In this document: positions 1 through 9,639 of the stretch, one piece after another | Layout of the letters: every line of letters starts with the position of its first letter | Numbering within the stretch: the stretch's first letter is position 1 | Assembly (NCBI GenBank): GCA_963815495.1 | Contig: CAWFGW010000031.1 | Location: forward strand, 62,001-126,000 | Reading direction: 5' to 3' | DNA length: 64,000 bases | From: CAWFGW01 sp963815495 | GTDB lineage: Bacteria > Bacteroidota > Bacteroidia > Cytophagales > JAAEPT01 | Notes under the pieces: generated by a model | Told to the model about the DNA's origin: nothing | What the model saw: the letters and a program-made list of their open reading frames with translations, nothing else | The model's database searches: none | Program-made: the position numbers and the translations under genes

Positions 1-357
1 TGATGGTCCTCCTTGAAGTTGAAAATATTCATTAAGATTATAGCCCAGCATTAGAGGTAACTCTAAATAGTTTAATTTATATTTTAGAAAAAAAGGGGTA
101 TCAGCATTACTACTACTTCCTTTTTGAAAGTATAAAATTTCGGGTTGAAACAAGAGTTTATCCGACAGCGGAGATTGCACAGAAACACCAAACTCCAATC
201 CTAATTTGTTATAGCCAGCCATTCCATCGCCATGAATTTGCGTTGCTGCTGCTCCTGCTATTATACTTGCATTTTTGTTCTGTCCTATTGTGACAATTAC
301 AAATAGAAATTGTAAAACTAATGTTATAAAAAGAGATTTATTATAATTGATTATCAT
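1..357 (-). CDS. outer-membrane beta-barrel protein, 3' end beyond window
   Basis: Reading the minus strand from the ATG at 357 gives 119 open codons to the window edge, so the C-terminus is missing. An N-terminal hydrophobic signal peptide (about residues 8-27, ending near IGQN) is followed by glycine-rich, alternating strands (AGAAATQIHGDGM, then a YFQKGSSS-type turn and LELPLMLGYNL). This pattern is typical of the PorT / outer-membrane beta-barrel superfamily of Bacteroidota. The start overlaps the last 17 bases of the upstream phosphatase gene, which suggests translational coupling. The class call is reasonably secure; no specific substrate can be inferred. Confidence 0.6.
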   Translation of the reverse strand, partial: MIINYNKSLFITLVLQFLFVIVTIGQNKNASIIAGAAATQIHGDGMAGYNKLGLEFGVSVQSPLSDKLLFQPEILYFQKGSSSNADTPFFLKYKLNYLELPLMLGYNLNEYFQLQGGPS

Positions 358-814
358 TTTTAATTTTTTTAAAAAGTTCTCTACACGACCTAAGAACTAT
401 TTGATACACATTTTCAAACCCATCATCATTACCATAGTAAGGGTCTGGCACATCGTAATTACCACTTGAATAAACATCAAAATCTCTCAATAAAAAAATT
501 TTCGATTTATATTCACTCGACTTTATCGAATTAAAATTCGAACTATCCATGGGGATTATGTAATCAAAATCTTGCAAATCATGATTCTGAAATTGCCGAG
601 CTCTAGAGGAAAGTAACAAGCCGTGTGAAAAAGCTACTTCTTGCATTCTTTTGTCTGCCAACTCCCCTACATGGTATGCACTAGTACCACATGAATCTAT
701 TTCAAAAGACGCCCCTAGTTTATTTTCTTCTACTATCTCCTTAAAAACTCCTTCAGCTAATGGTGATCTACAAATGTTACCCAAGCATACAAACAAGACT
801 TTTATGACACTCAT
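341..814 (-). CDS. low-molecular-weight protein tyrosine phosphatase
   Basis: The 157-residue protein has the family's usual length and hydrolyses phosphotyrosine through a cysteinyl-phosphate intermediate. The CX5RS signature is at residues 10-17 (CLGNICRS), with Cys10 as nucleophile and Arg16 binding phosphate. The general-acid loop DPYY begins near residue 124. Members of this family often control bacterial tyrosine kinases of capsule and exopolysaccharide synthesis, or act on small-molecule phosphates; the target here is unknown. Its end overlaps the start of the beta-barrel gene downstream on the same strand. It is transcribed divergently from the peroxiredoxin gene. Confidence 0.9.
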   Translation of the reverse strand: MSVIKVLFVCLGNICRSPLAEGVFKEIVEENKLGASFEIDSCGTSAYHVGELADKRMQEVAFSHGLLLSSRARQFQNHDLQDFDYIIPMDSSNFNSIKSSEYKSKIFLLRDFDVYSSGNYDVPDPYYGNDDGFENVYQIVLRSCRELFKKIKNDNQL

Positions 815-971
815 ATTTCAGTAGAATTATTTTTGAATGTTAAATTAAAAAATATTTTTTGTTTAACTGGTTACCATTCTTTAGTTCATAGTATATACTG
901 TTAAATATGTTAATCTAACTTCATATCCTAGATTAATCTATTCATATCCTAATTTATTTGTTTTCTATATT

Positions 972-1004
972 AGTAAAGGACTTCGATATTCGAAGTCCTT
1001 TACT
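972..1004. terminator. strong hairpin between divergent genes
   Basis: A perfect 15-bp inverted repeat (972-986 against 990-1004) with a 3-base TAT loop is followed on the plus strand by TTTTTAT. It looks like an intrinsic terminator, yet it sits between two divergently transcribed genes, where no known transcript needs to end. It may insulate the two promoters, end an unannotated small RNA arising in 815-971, or act as a regulatory site. The rest of 815-1111 is very AT-rich and I see no gene in it. Confidence 0.6.
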
Positions 1005-1111
1005 TTTTATTCCCATTTCATCAATAAGTGTTGGTATAAAACCTTGAAAATCCACTTAATTCAAAGTATTATTGCAGAGTAAAAATTGTCTAAATTAAAA
1101 TCAAAAACAAT

Positions 1112-1741
1112 ATGTCATTAGTAGGAAAAAAAGCTCCTGAATTTAGTGCGCCTGCAGTTATTAACGGGACTGAAATAGTAGAGGATTTTTCGTTAAGCCA
1201 ATTCTTAGGAAAAAAGGAAGTAGTATTTTTCTTTTACCCAAAGGATTTTACGTTTGTTTGCCCAACTGAACTATTAGCTTTTCAAGCTAAACTTGGTGAG
1301 TTTGAAAAAAGAGGCGTTGCTGTGGTGGGTTGTTCAACAGACACCGAAGAAACTCACTTAGCATGGTTGACAACTCCAAAAAACAAAGGCGGAATTGAAA
1401 GTGTAAAATATCCTATAGTGGCTGATACGGCTAAAACTATTGCGACAAATTTTGGTGTATTAGGAGGTGACTATACTTACAATGATGATGGTGAATTAAT
1501 TTTTGAGGGAGCTCCAATCGCTTATCGAGGAACTTTTTTAATCGATAAAGAAGGAATCGTTCGACACGAAGTGGTTAATTTCTTCCCTATTGGAAGAAGT
1601 ATTGACGAAGAGTTGAGAACAGTGGATGCATGGCAATATTCTGAAAAACATGGTGAAGTATGTCCTGCTAACTGGCAACAAGGTGAAGAGGCTATGAAAG
1701 CCACTAAAGAAGGAGTATCCGATTATCTTTCAAAGAACTAA
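1112..1741 (+). CDS. 2-Cys peroxiredoxin (AhpC/Tsa family)
   Basis: The 209-residue thiol peroxidase reduces hydrogen peroxide, organic peroxides and probably peroxynitrite in the cytoplasm. The peroxidatic Cys50 lies in DFTFVCPTE and the resolving Cys184 in EVCPANW, so this is a typical 2-Cys (Prx1/AhpC) enzyme. The C-terminal extension after Cys184 ends in a YLSKN tail, similar to the YF-containing tails linked to overoxidation sensitivity. No ahpF-like reductase lies beside it, so the electron donor is probably thioredoxin or an AhpF encoded elsewhere. It is monocistronic, with its own terminator immediately downstream. Confidence 0.95.
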   Translation: MSLVGKKAPEFSAPAVINGTEIVEDFSLSQFLGKKEVVFFFYPKDFTFVCPTELLAFQAKLGEFEKRGVAVVGCSTDTEETHLAWLTTPKNKGGIESVKYPIVADTAKTIATNFGVLGGDYTYNDDGELIFEGAPIAYRGTFLIDKEGIVRHEVVNFFPIGRSIDEELRTVDAWQYSEKHGEVCPANWQQGEEAMKATKEGVSDYLSKN

Positions 1742-1759
1742 TCCTATAGCAAGCAACAC

Positions 1760-1811
1760 AAAGGCTATCTGAGTGAGTTATTTCTTATGATCACATCCAG
1801 ATAGCCTTTTT
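1760..1811 (+). terminator. intrinsic terminator after peroxiredoxin gene
   Basis: A 12-bp perfect stem (AAAGGCTATCTG at 1760-1771 paired with 1798-1809), a 26-base loop and a T-rich tail follow the peroxiredoxin stop codon by 18 bases. It separates this gene from waaA, whose start is only about 13 bases further on. Confidence 0.75.
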
Positions 1812-1823
1812 TATTACTAGTTG

Positions 1824-3068
1824 ATGAAATTAATATACGTTACAGGAATTTGGCTCTATGGATTAATTGCTTTCCTATCATCATTTTTTAATAAAAAAGC
1901 TAGGCAATTTATCAAAGGAAGAAAAAACCTATTTTATTTTTTACATAAAGAAATCAACACTAATCCAGGTGAATATATTTGGTTTCATTGTGCCTCTTTA
2001 GGTGAATTTGAACAAGGCAGACCCCTAATAGACTCCATCAAAAAGAAATTTCCTTATTATAAAATTATCATTACATTTTTCTCACCATCTGGATATGAAG
2101 TGAGAAAAAAATATAGTGAAGCAGATATAGTCTGTTACCTCCCTCTTGATACAGCATCTAATGCAAAACAGTTCATTGCCATTACTAAACCCAAGGCTGC
2201 TTTTTTTGTTAAATATGAGTTTTGGCATTTTATGCTCAGTGCGCTAAAAGAACAAACAATTCCCACTTATTTGGTTTCGGGTATATTCAGAAACTCCCAA
2301 ATTCAATTTAGACCCTATGGAAATTTCTTCCTTAATACCCTAAAAAATTTTTCACATTTTTTCATTCAGGACCAACAGTCCGCAGACCTATTACACAAGT
2401 CTGGCTTGACAAATTATACAATCACAGGCGATACACGGTTTGATCGTGTTGTACAAATAATAAGTGAAAAAAAAGACATAGATTATATTGAACGATTTGC
2501 AAAAGGATTTGCTTTACTCGTATCAGGAAGTACTTGGAAAGAAGACGAGTTGATATTGGCTCCCATCATCAACTCAGAGTTACCGCTACGTCACATTATT
2601 GCCCCACATGAACTATCTGAAAATCGATTAAATTCAATTGAGGGGCTAATTAACAAACCCTTTATCCGTTATTCAGAAATACGTGCTACCACTCATATTG
2701 AAAATTTTGAAGTGATCATTATCGATTCCATAGGTATACTTTCACACCTTTACAAATATGGGGCTTATGCTTATATAGGTGGTGCCTTTGGGAAAGGGCT
2801 TCACAACATTTTGGAAGCAGCCACTTTTGGAATGCCTATTTTCTTTGGTAAAAACTACAAGAAATTTAATGAAGCATGTGACTTAATCAACTTACAAGGT
2901 GCTTATTCCATTTCCTCAACAAAAGAACTACAGCACTTGCTAGGTGGCTTTATTTCAGATTATTCAAAAAAGAAGTCAGTTGATCTAATATGTAAGAACT
3001 ATGTTAATTCAAAAACAGGTGCTACTGAAATAATTGTTAAACATTGTGTGGATGCAGGAGATTTATGA
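1824..3068 (+). CDS. waaA: 3-deoxy-D-manno-octulosonic acid transferase
   Basis: This 414-residue GT30 inner-membrane glycosyltransferase moves Kdo from CMP-Kdo to lipid A precursor, the first step of LPS core assembly. Visible features are an N-terminal hydrophobic anchor (about residues 4-20), the GT30 motif FHCASLGEFEQGRP with its catalytic Glu, and the C-terminal donor-site segment YIGGAFGKGLHNILEAATFGMP followed by FFGKNY. I prefer the ATG at 1824 over the TTG one codon earlier. Its stop overlaps the rsgA start by ATGA, so the two are probably co-translated. A single GT30 gene is the usual arrangement in this phylum. Confidence 0.92.
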   Translation: MKLIYVTGIWLYGLIAFLSSFFNKKARQFIKGRKNLFYFLHKEINTNPGEYIWFHCASLGEFEQGRPLIDSIKKKFPYYKIIITFFSPSGYEVRKKYSEADIVCYLPLDTASNAKQFIAITKPKAAFFVKYEFWHFMLSALKEQTIPTYLVSGIFRNSQIQFRPYGNFFLNTLKNFSHFFIQDQQSADLLHKSGLTNYTITGDTRFDRVVQIISEKKDIDYIERFAKGFALLVSGSTWKEDELILAPIINSELPLRHIIAPHELSENRLNSIEGLINKPFIRYSEIRATTHIENFEVIIIDSIGILSHLYKYGAYAYIGGAFGKGLHNILEAATFGMPIFFGKNYKKFNEACDLINLQGAYSISSTKELQHLLGGFISDYSKKKSVDLICKNYVNSKTGATEIIVKHCVDAGDL

Positions 3069-3973
3069 AAGGAATAATCACAAAATCTACTGGTTCATGG
3101 TACAAAGTGTTATTAGAGAATAACACAGTAATTGACGCTAGATTAAGAGGTCTTTTTAAATCACATGACTTAAAATTAACTAACCCAATAGCAGTAGGTG
3201 ACTCAGTTGAAATTTTTAAAGAAGATAATCAGCATACGTACATAATTAAGGAAATTGAAAGTCGGAAAAATTTCTTTTTAAGAAAATCAAGTCGGAAAAA
3301 TCATCATTTTCACATGCTTGCATCCAATATTGATTTAGCTGTTTTAGTGGTTTCGTTAAAACAACCAAGAACTTCTACTGGGTTTATTGATCGTTTTTCT
3401 GTTATTGTAGAGAAACAACACATCCCCGCTTTAATTGTTTTTAACAAGGTTGATTTATTAAAAGAAAAACATCTCGAAAAAGCGCACGAGTTAACCCAAA
3501 TCTATAATTCAATAGGGTATCAAACCTTACTTTGTTCTGCTGAAACTAACCAAGGAATTGATGAGTTAGCGTCAGCTATTTATGGAAAAACCATCATGGT
3601 CATGGGACACAGCGGGGTAGGTAAATCAAGTTTAGTCAACTGCATTTATCCAGACTTAGACCTTCGGATTGGTGAAATATCAAACTTCACTGAAAAGGGC
3701 ACCCACACCACTACACATGCGGAAATGCATTTATTGGAGGATGGTACACGCTTGATTGATACCCCTGGAATAAAAGAGATTGGCATTGCTGATGTAGAAC
3801 CTTATGAAGTTTGGTACTATTTCCCTGAATTCACTAAATATGCGGGAAATTGTAAGTTTCATAACTGCACTCATGTGCATGAGCCCGGTTGTGCTGTCTT
3901 AACACAGCTAAAAAAAGGGAATATTAGTGAAGAACGATACAAAAATTATTTAAGCATTATGGAGGATGAATAA
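3065..3973 (+). CDS. rsgA: ribosome small subunit-dependent GTPase RsgA
   Basis: This circularly permuted GTPase of 302 residues acts in late 30S subunit maturation. An N-terminal OB-fold region is followed by the permuted G motifs: FNKVDLL (G4) comes before the P-loop GHSGVGKSSLVN (G1), then DTPGIKE (G3). The C-terminal zinc-binding segment has CKFHNCTHVHEPGC with Cys and His ligands. The start at 3065 is fixed by the ATGA overlap with waaA and the usual MKGIITK beginning. It is convergent with the glycosyltransferase gene downstream, only one base separating the stops. Confidence 0.95.
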   Translation: MKGIITKSTGSWYKVLLENNTVIDARLRGLFKSHDLKLTNPIAVGDSVEIFKEDNQHTYIIKEIESRKNFFLRKSSRKNHHFHMLASNIDLAVLVVSLKQPRTSTGFIDRFSVIVEKQHIPALIVFNKVDLLKEKHLEKAHELTQIYNSIGYQTLLCSAETNQGIDELASAIYGKTIMVMGHSGVGKSSLVNCIYPDLDLRIGEISNFTEKGTHTTTHAEMHLLEDGTRLIDTPGIKEIGIADVEPYEVWYYFPEFTKYAGNCKFHNCTHVHEPGCAVLTQLKKGNISEERYKNYLSIMEDE

Positions 3974-3974
3974 A

Positions 3975-4799
3975 TCACACCAATAAAAACCGGAGTGCTA
4001 ATCCAATTTGCCCATGTCGTAAAGCATCATATGCCTCGTAATATAAACGTTTATTTAAAGCTTTTTCCTCTTCTTTGTTTTCAAGTAGTTGCCTTACCTT
4101 CTGACAAATTTTTAAAGTCGATTCACCAAGGTTGTTTCCTTTTTTAAAAAATTGTTTTCCTAAGCTAGTAGTCAATTCTCGCTTTGCCATCAAAGGTTTC
4201 TTTACACAAGCAAATTTCCACTTGCGAGAAGCTCGAACAACAAAATCAAAATCTTCATACGCTAATGATTCATCATAACCATAGAGATCATTAAGGACTT
4301 CGCGTTTTACTAACATGGTACTAGCATAAATACAATGTCTGGCTACTACATGAGAAAACACATCTCCTTCAGTAAAAAAATCATCTTTATTTACCTCATA
4401 CAACCTCTCATTATGCTCATCCACAAAAATTAAATCGGAATATACCACCCCATAATCTGCTGGTAAGTATTTGAATTTATTCAATTGCTCAGTTATCTTA
4501 TTCGAGAACAGATAATCATCCGCAGCTAAATCAACAATGTATTCACCTGAAGATTGTATAAAAGCCTGATTAAAACTTTTACATAACCCCAGGTTTTTTT
4601 GGTTGAGTATTAGTTTTATTTGAGAATATTTTTTTTTGAGTCTTTTTACAATTTCAATACTGCCATCACTACTGAAGTCATCTACTAAAATGATTTCAGT
4701 ATTCGTGTAATCTTGATTTATAACTGATAACAAGGCTTTCTCGACAAAATTTTTATGATTAAAACAACTAAGAATTATGGTCACTCGCGGTTGCATCAT
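3975..4799 (-). CDS. GT2-family glycosyltransferase
   Basis: The 274-residue protein has a GT-A fold: VTIILSCFNHKNFVEKALLS at the N-terminus, the nucleotide-binding ILVDDFSSDGS and the DXD-type metal motif DLAADDYL near residue 98. It is predicted to add a sugar in surface-glycan synthesis. Its ATG overlaps the stop of the asparagine synthetase gene by four bases (4796-4799), so the two belong to one operon. Donor and acceptor sugars cannot be predicted. Confidence 0.85.
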   Translation of the reverse strand: MMQPRVTIILSCFNHKNFVEKALLSVINQDYTNTEIILVDDFSSDGSIEIVKRLKKKYSQIKLILNQKNLGLCKSFNQAFIQSSGEYIVDLAADDYLFSNKITEQLNKFKYLPADYGVVYSDLIFVDEHNERLYEVNKDDFFTEGDVFSHVVARHCIYASTMLVKREVLNDLYGYDESLAYEDFDFVVRASRKWKFACVKKPLMAKRELTTSLGKQFFKKGNNLGESTLKICQKVRQLLENKEEEKALNKRLYYEAYDALRHGQIGLALRFLLV

Positions 4800-6705
4800 A
4801 GACTATACACTTTTTTCCAAATTGCAAAGTTCAATACTCGCCACACCCAAGTAGAGTTCATATTGGAGTTAGCCATAATTTTTGGCCAATCACTACGTAA
4901 TGATTCAACATTAATATACTCTGCTAAATCTGGGGTTATATACGCAAGCAACTCTTTATTCATTTGTTGAATCCAGCTAATTTCTGGGGTATAAAAACCA
5001 ATCTTATCTTTTCGATTATAAACTGTTTCTGGTAAAATATCTTTAAAAGCTTCACGCAGTAAGATTTTATTTGTAGCCCCACATATTTTAAAACGAGAAG
5101 GAATAGAAAAAACATATTCAATTAATTCAAAATCATCTGCAAAAGGCATTCTGCTCTCCACAGAAAACCGCATCGAATTCCGATCAGCAGTTCTGAAGAT
5201 ACCTTTCAATACATTTCCTGTAAAATCATACCTTAACAGATTGTTTAAAGAAGGTTTAGGAAACGATTGTTTTTGATTGTTTAAAAATAAGTCTTTTGAA
5301 AGGTACATTGCATATGGATGAAATTTTTCTAACCGAAAATTACGCTTAATTGACTCTTTGATAAAAAGTTTTTTATCAGCAAATTTATTACTCTTACTGA
5401 ATAATAATTCTGTAAATTTTGAAACATCACCGTGGGAAAAAGACTCTCTAATCAACTCAAAATAATGTCGGGAATAACCTCCAAAAAGTTCATCTGCTCC
5501 TTGTCCATCAAGAGTCACTTTAATTCCTTTATTATTAATCAACTTCATCAAATCAAACTGAGCAAAAGTACTAGTGTTATAAAATGGTTGATCTTGGGAA
5601 TACACTAAGTCCTCCAAATGACTTAAAAAATCTGAAGTTTCTGGATAGGATTGACTCCACTGTTCCTCTTTTCCTTTCATAACTTCGGAAGCATACCATT
5701 GCTCGCCTTGGCCTTTGTAAGATGAAGTAAACGTTTCTATTTCTTGCTTCGTTTGTACATATGAAACCAGTACAGAACTATCAATTCCTCCACTTAAACA
5801 AGCTCCGACTTTAACATCTGAACGAAGCCTTAGATTAATTGAATTTTCGACAAGTTTTGTCACCTCTTCAACATATTGTTTAAAAGCTCCCTTATCGTGT
5901 TTTCCCCACGTCTGAATCGTTTTTAAATTGTAATATTTTTGAATTTTATATTCGTGAGTCTTTAAATCATAATTCATTGAATGTCCTGCTTTCAACTCTT
6001 TTATTTCATTAAAAAAAGTATCACCAACAGGTTCATATATCGCATTCACTAAATATTCTCGTACGGCTTCTTTGTTGATAGAAATATTATCGGCAATAGA
6101 AATTTGAGTTAACGCTTTTATTTCGGAAGCAAAAGCAAAGACTTTATCTGTATTAATATAATATAGCGGTTTAACCCCAAAACGGTCTCGAGCGATAAAA
6201 ACTGATTGATTAAAAGTATCATAAATGGCAAATGCCCACATGCCATTTAGTTTGTTTAACATTGCTTTCCCCCAAGCTTTAAATGCGGCTAAAAGTACTT
6301 CTGTATCACTATTTGAATGAAAATGAAAATCCTAAGTTCTGTAATTCTTTTTTTAGTTCTAAATAATTATAAATTTCTCCGTTATGGATGATATAATACC
6401 TATTGTCCTGACAGACCATTGGTTGATGACCTAAAGAACTAGTATCTAAAATGCTTAATCGCTTATGTAAGAATACAGCCACCGCATCTCCTACTTCACT
6501 TATTGGCAACAACTGATGTTGTTTAATTGAAATTGATTTAGTTTGATTTCCAAAACAGCGAACCACTTCATTATTCGAACGAATAAAAAGATATCCCTCA
6601 TCATCTGGACCACGGTGATGAAGGATGGTTGCAATTTTTAAGATATCATCTTCCAAACCAATGATACGACTGTTGTTTCTTTATTATTGCTCCTAAACCA
6701 CACAT
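4796..6705 (-). pseudogene. asnB: asparagine synthetase (glutamine-hydrolysing), two frameshifts
   Basis: Class II glutamine amidotransferase plus ATP-dependent amide-transfer domain, in three frames. The first fragment begins MCGLGAII at the ATG at 6705, so the nucleophile Cys2 is present. Dropping one base at 6675 joins it to the second fragment (LHHRGPDDEG, NGEIYNYLELKKEL). Dropping one base at 6320 joins it to the third, with the pyrophosphatase loop CLSGGIDSS and GQGADELFGGY. The product would be about 635 residues, normal for AsnB. Such paralogues inside polysaccharide loci often amidate sugar acids or peptides rather than making free asparagine. As read, the gene would give only short peptides; sequencing error, decay and recoding are all possible. 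Confidence 0.85.
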
Positions 6706-6769
6706 ATTGATTTAAAAATACACTTTCAAAACATAAATCGTTAATTTTAACAAAACTAGATTTACAACT

Positions 6770-8041
6770 TTGCTTCAAAACATCATAAGTTCCTTTTCAA
6801 CTAAGCTTCTTTCAGCTCTGTTTTCATTTTTAACTGTGTTATTAACCACACAATTTTTAGGCACTGGTGGTCGCGGTGAGGTGGTTATAATCACATCGAC
6901 CATTACCATTATAATGTTATTAAATGGGTTTATCGGTAGTTCTGCTCTTGTGTACTTAACTCCAAAACGAAACTTCTATCAATTACTTGTCCCCTCTTAC
7001 TTATGGGCTTTGTTTAGCTCTTTCGTTGTTTATTTTTTATTAACTACTTATAGCAATAGCTTTATAGAAATCAAGTTGCTTTTTGGAGAAACAAATTCTA
7101 CATTTCGCGAAGACACGATTTTTCACATTGTCATTCTAGGGTTTTTAGGTTCTTTATTTGAAATAAACCTGTTAGTTGTGTTAGGTAAAGAAAAAATACT
7201 AACTCATAACTTATTAGGGCTAGGAAGAGTGTTGTTGATTTTTGTGATTTTAGGATTCTTATTCTTTGTAAATACACCTAGTGTCTCTTTTTATATTCAA
7301 ACCTTACATATTGTCTATTTTACAATTTTTATAAGTAGTTGTTTCGTTTTAGTTTCATTCAAAGAAAAAATAGAAAAAAGTGGTTTTTTTAGTTCTGGAA
7401 AAGATATGTTGAAGTATGGTTTTCAAGATCAACTCTCAACTATTCTCCATTTCTTAAATTACAGAATTTCTGTTTACGCTCTTTTCTTCATATATAGTAA
7501 AACAGAAACTGGAATATTTTCTGTAGCCTTATTTTTAATGGAAGGTGTTTTATTAATTAGTAATAGTATTTCTCTAGTTCAATACTCAAAAATTGTAAAC
7601 TCAAGTGACAGGGGTTATAATGAACGATTAACTCTTGATTTATCTAAATTAACTTTTTTACTATTACTTGGCTCATGCGTAATTTTAGCCAGTATTCCTT
7701 CTGATCTTTACCAGTGGATGGTAGGTAAAGATTTCACAGGCATCAATTGGTATTTTACACTATTAACCCCTGGAATTGTCGCCTTTGGTACAACACAGGT
7801 ATTCTGCCATTATTATTGCAGTTTGGGTCAGTTTTACCACAATATTATTGCTAATGCTTTAGGGATGATTGCTTCATTAATTGGCTGTTACATCATTATA
7901 CCAGCTTATGGTATCGAAGGAGCTTGTTTAACGATAAGTGTAACTTATTTAATTGTAGCCACTTATTTGATAGTCTACTTTTTCTCAAAAAACAAACTCA
8001 AAGCTAAGACAATTTTTAGTTTACCAAAACTACAGTTTTAG
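6770..8041 (+). CDS. polysaccharide flippase, Wzx/MATE-like
   Basis: A 423-residue polytopic membrane protein with about 12 predicted hydrophobic segments. The N-terminal MLQNIISSFSTKLLSALFSFLTVLL, with the GTGGRGE motif near residue 30, is characteristic of oligosaccharide-repeat flippases of the MOP superfamily. It would move lipid-linked glycan across the inner membrane. The first in-frame start is TTG at 6770; no ATG lies nearby. It is divergent from asnB with 64 bases between the starts, so both promoters must lie there. The C-terminus ends at a convergent junction with the FemAB-like gene. Confidence 0.85.
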   Translation: MLQNIISSFSTKLLSALFSFLTVLLTTQFLGTGGRGEVVIITSTITIIMLLNGFIGSSALVYLTPKRNFYQLLVPSYLWALFSSFVVYFLLTTYSNSFIEIKLLFGETNSTFREDTIFHIVILGFLGSLFEINLLVVLGKEKILTHNLLGLGRVLLIFVILGFLFFVNTPSVSFYIQTLHIVYFTIFISSCFVLVSFKEKIEKSGFFSSGKDMLKYGFQDQLSTILHFLNYRISVYALFFIYSKTETGIFSVALFLMEGVLLISNSISLVQYSKIVNSSDRGYNERLTLDLSKLTFLLLLGSCVILASIPSDLYQWMVGKDFTGINWYFTLLTPGIVAFGTTQVFCHYYCSLGQFYHNIIANALGMIASLIGCYIIIPAYGIEGACLTISVTYLIVATYLIVYFFSKNKLKAKTIFSLPKLQF

Positions 8042-8049
8042 CAACTTGG

Positions 8050-8976
8050 TTAACAAACCTTCAAAAAACGAATTTTCCCACTCACTTTAGCACCAATATT
8101 TTTTTTGAACGAAAATAATCCTTCATTGATAATACCATCAACCGAGACTGTACCAAGATCAAGTTGATTAAATTTATTTTTATTGCACCAATTATAAATA
8201 TATTCATTTAAGAAAACTAAAGGGCTAAATGAGCGATAGTCCAAGTTATCTGCCATATAAAAATTATATAAAATTTCTTTATTTACCACAATAGAAACAG
8301 TACAAGCGATAAGTTTATCCTGTTCATAGCAACCAAAAAGTTTATATTCATCGAACTTATGTACTAATTTTTCTAAATGATTTCTTTCCATAGTCAACGG
8401 ATACCCTTTAGCTTCACGATTCTCTTTTAATAAATCATATACTTCATTAAATTTAGATTTTGGTAGTTCATAGTTTTGATATCCAGCTTTTAAACTGCGG
8501 TTAAGTTTATTTTTCTCGCTTGAGCTCAATAGCGACCAAAAAGTCGTTGGTGGATTGACTTCGATATGACAGTTCGTTTCACTACCACTAATCTTAAAGC
8601 CGTGCCTTTTTAACAAGTTGTCCTGTATCGCCTCTATTGCTGGAGCATAACTTGAAGGGGGGAGACGGAACTCAATCAGTTTTATTTTTCTTGCTTGTAA
8701 TTCTACTAACACCTCTGAAAGAAAACAATCTATATCTTCTAATTCTACCTCTTGATGGAAATCTAATCCCCCAAAAGGCGCTTGTAATAAGCTAATCGCT
8801 TTATCACCTAAAATTGAAAAATGAATTGCCGCAATTATTTTGTTGGACTTGTTTAATCTGAATGAAATAGAAGGTATTGTGTTATTTACTTTTAAAAATT
8901 TTACTGAATTGAAAAAGAATAAGCTTTTATAGCCCGAATCGCTCAAATTCCGATCTACTTGTGTTTGAAATGACAT
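8050..8976 (-). CDS. FemAB/GNAT-fold acyltransferase-like protein
   Basis: The 308-residue cytoplasmic protein appears to contain two GNAT-like halves. The second half has SSSEKNKLNRSLKAG, then LFGCYEQDKLIACTVSIVV, YNFYMADN and LDLGTVSVDGIINEGLFSFKKNIGA, which resembles the FemAB / BioF2-like acetyltransferase domain found in exopolysaccharide and aminoacyl-transfer genes. It may acylate or aminoacylate a sugar or lipid intermediate. The cupin gene lies six bases upstream on the same strand, so they are co-transcribed. The superfamily call is fair, the reaction unknown. Confidence 0.6.
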   Translation of the reverse strand: MSFQTQVDRNLSDSGYKSLFFFNSVKFLKVNNTIPSISFRLNKSNKIIAAIHFSILGDKAISLLQAPFGGLDFHQEVELEDIDCFLSEVLVELQARKIKLIEFRLPPSSYAPAIEAIQDNLLKRHGFKISGSETNCHIEVNPPTTFWSLLSSSEKNKLNRSLKAGYQNYELPKSKFNEVYDLLKENREAKGYPLTMERNHLEKLVHKFDEYKLFGCYEQDKLIACTVSIVVNKEILYNFYMADNLDYRSFSPLVFLNEYIYNWCNKNKFNQLDLGTVSVDGIINEGLFSFKKNIGAKVSGKIRFLKVC

Positions 8977-8981
8977 GTAAA

Positions 8982-9410
8982 TTATACTATTGATGCTTTC
9001 TTATCGTATTTCATACGTGTAAACACTTTAAAATCACGTACGTAGTCTGCTTCTAAAAACTTTTCTGAACAGAGACAAAGAAGTACCGCCCCCTCAGAAA
9101 AGACAAACCTTTTCCAATGGCTAGTAGGAATTAACAAACCTTCTTTAGGGTTGTCTAATTTATAATGAAATACGTTGTTTTTTAAGTCATCTAGCTTCAC
9201 CTCTACTATCCCATTCAAACAAACTACAATAGTTTTGTTTTCAAGGTTGGCATGGTTACCACGTTCATTTTCATTAGGTGTACCATGAACCCAATAAACG
9301 CGCTTGACAGGGAAAGGCATAGATCGGGCAAATTCAGCAATAGAAATTATACCCTCTCCCTCTTCTCCTACTGAATCGAATTGAATAATACTCGGTTTCT
9401 TCTGATTCAT
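8982..9410 (-). CDS. FdtA/QdtA/WxcM-type sugar cupin
   Basis: The 142-residue single-domain cupin resembles dTDP-4-dehydro-6-deoxyglucose ketoisomerases. Family landmarks are RVYWVHGTP, RGNHANLENKTIVVCLNGIVEV and a C-terminal KVFTRMKYD-like tail. FdtA-type enzymes carry RGxHAH with two catalytic His; here the second position is Asn and the following conserved Gln is Thr. The ketoisomerase reaction is therefore doubtful, and a binding or altered-specificity role is possible. It is the first gene of a pair with the FemAB-like gene. No dTDP-sugar synthesis genes are in the window. Confidence 0.7.
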   Translation of the reverse strand: MNQKKPSIIQFDSVGEEGEGIISIAEFARSMPFPVKRVYWVHGTPNENERGNHANLENKTIVVCLNGIVEVKLDDLKNNVFHYKLDNPKEGLLIPTSHWKRFVFSEGAVLLCLCSEKFLEADYVRDFKVFTRMKYDKKASIV

Positions 9411-9589
9411 CGTTGTTTCAAAAATAGCACTATTAAAATGAAAATCATATTAGCACTACATATTTTACAAATAGGCTCCACAAAGAACAATTTTAATGAA
9501 TAAACAAACTTTCTTTAAACAACTAACCATTATTGATTTTTATCAATAAAATTTGGGTTGGGTAATTCGTGTAATCTGCTCAAGTTTAA

Positions 9590-9597
9590 TAACTTTG
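9590..9597 (+). promoter_or_regulatory. possible -7 element for mdh
   Basis: TAACTTTG matches the Bacteroidota TAnnTTTG -7 consensus and lies 42 bases before the mdh start. I see no good TTG -33 partner at the usual distance, so support is weak. The remaining 9411-9589 region shows no gene. Confidence 0.3.
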
Positions 9598-9639
9598 TTG
9601 CCCTTGAAATTCATTGTATAAATTTAAAATATAAACAAA

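Noticed and set aside
1522..1704. Open frame on the opposite strand of the peroxiredoxin gene
   Set aside because: It mirrors a well-conserved gene and has no protein-like features; the same applies to the other short frames opposite or inside long genes.
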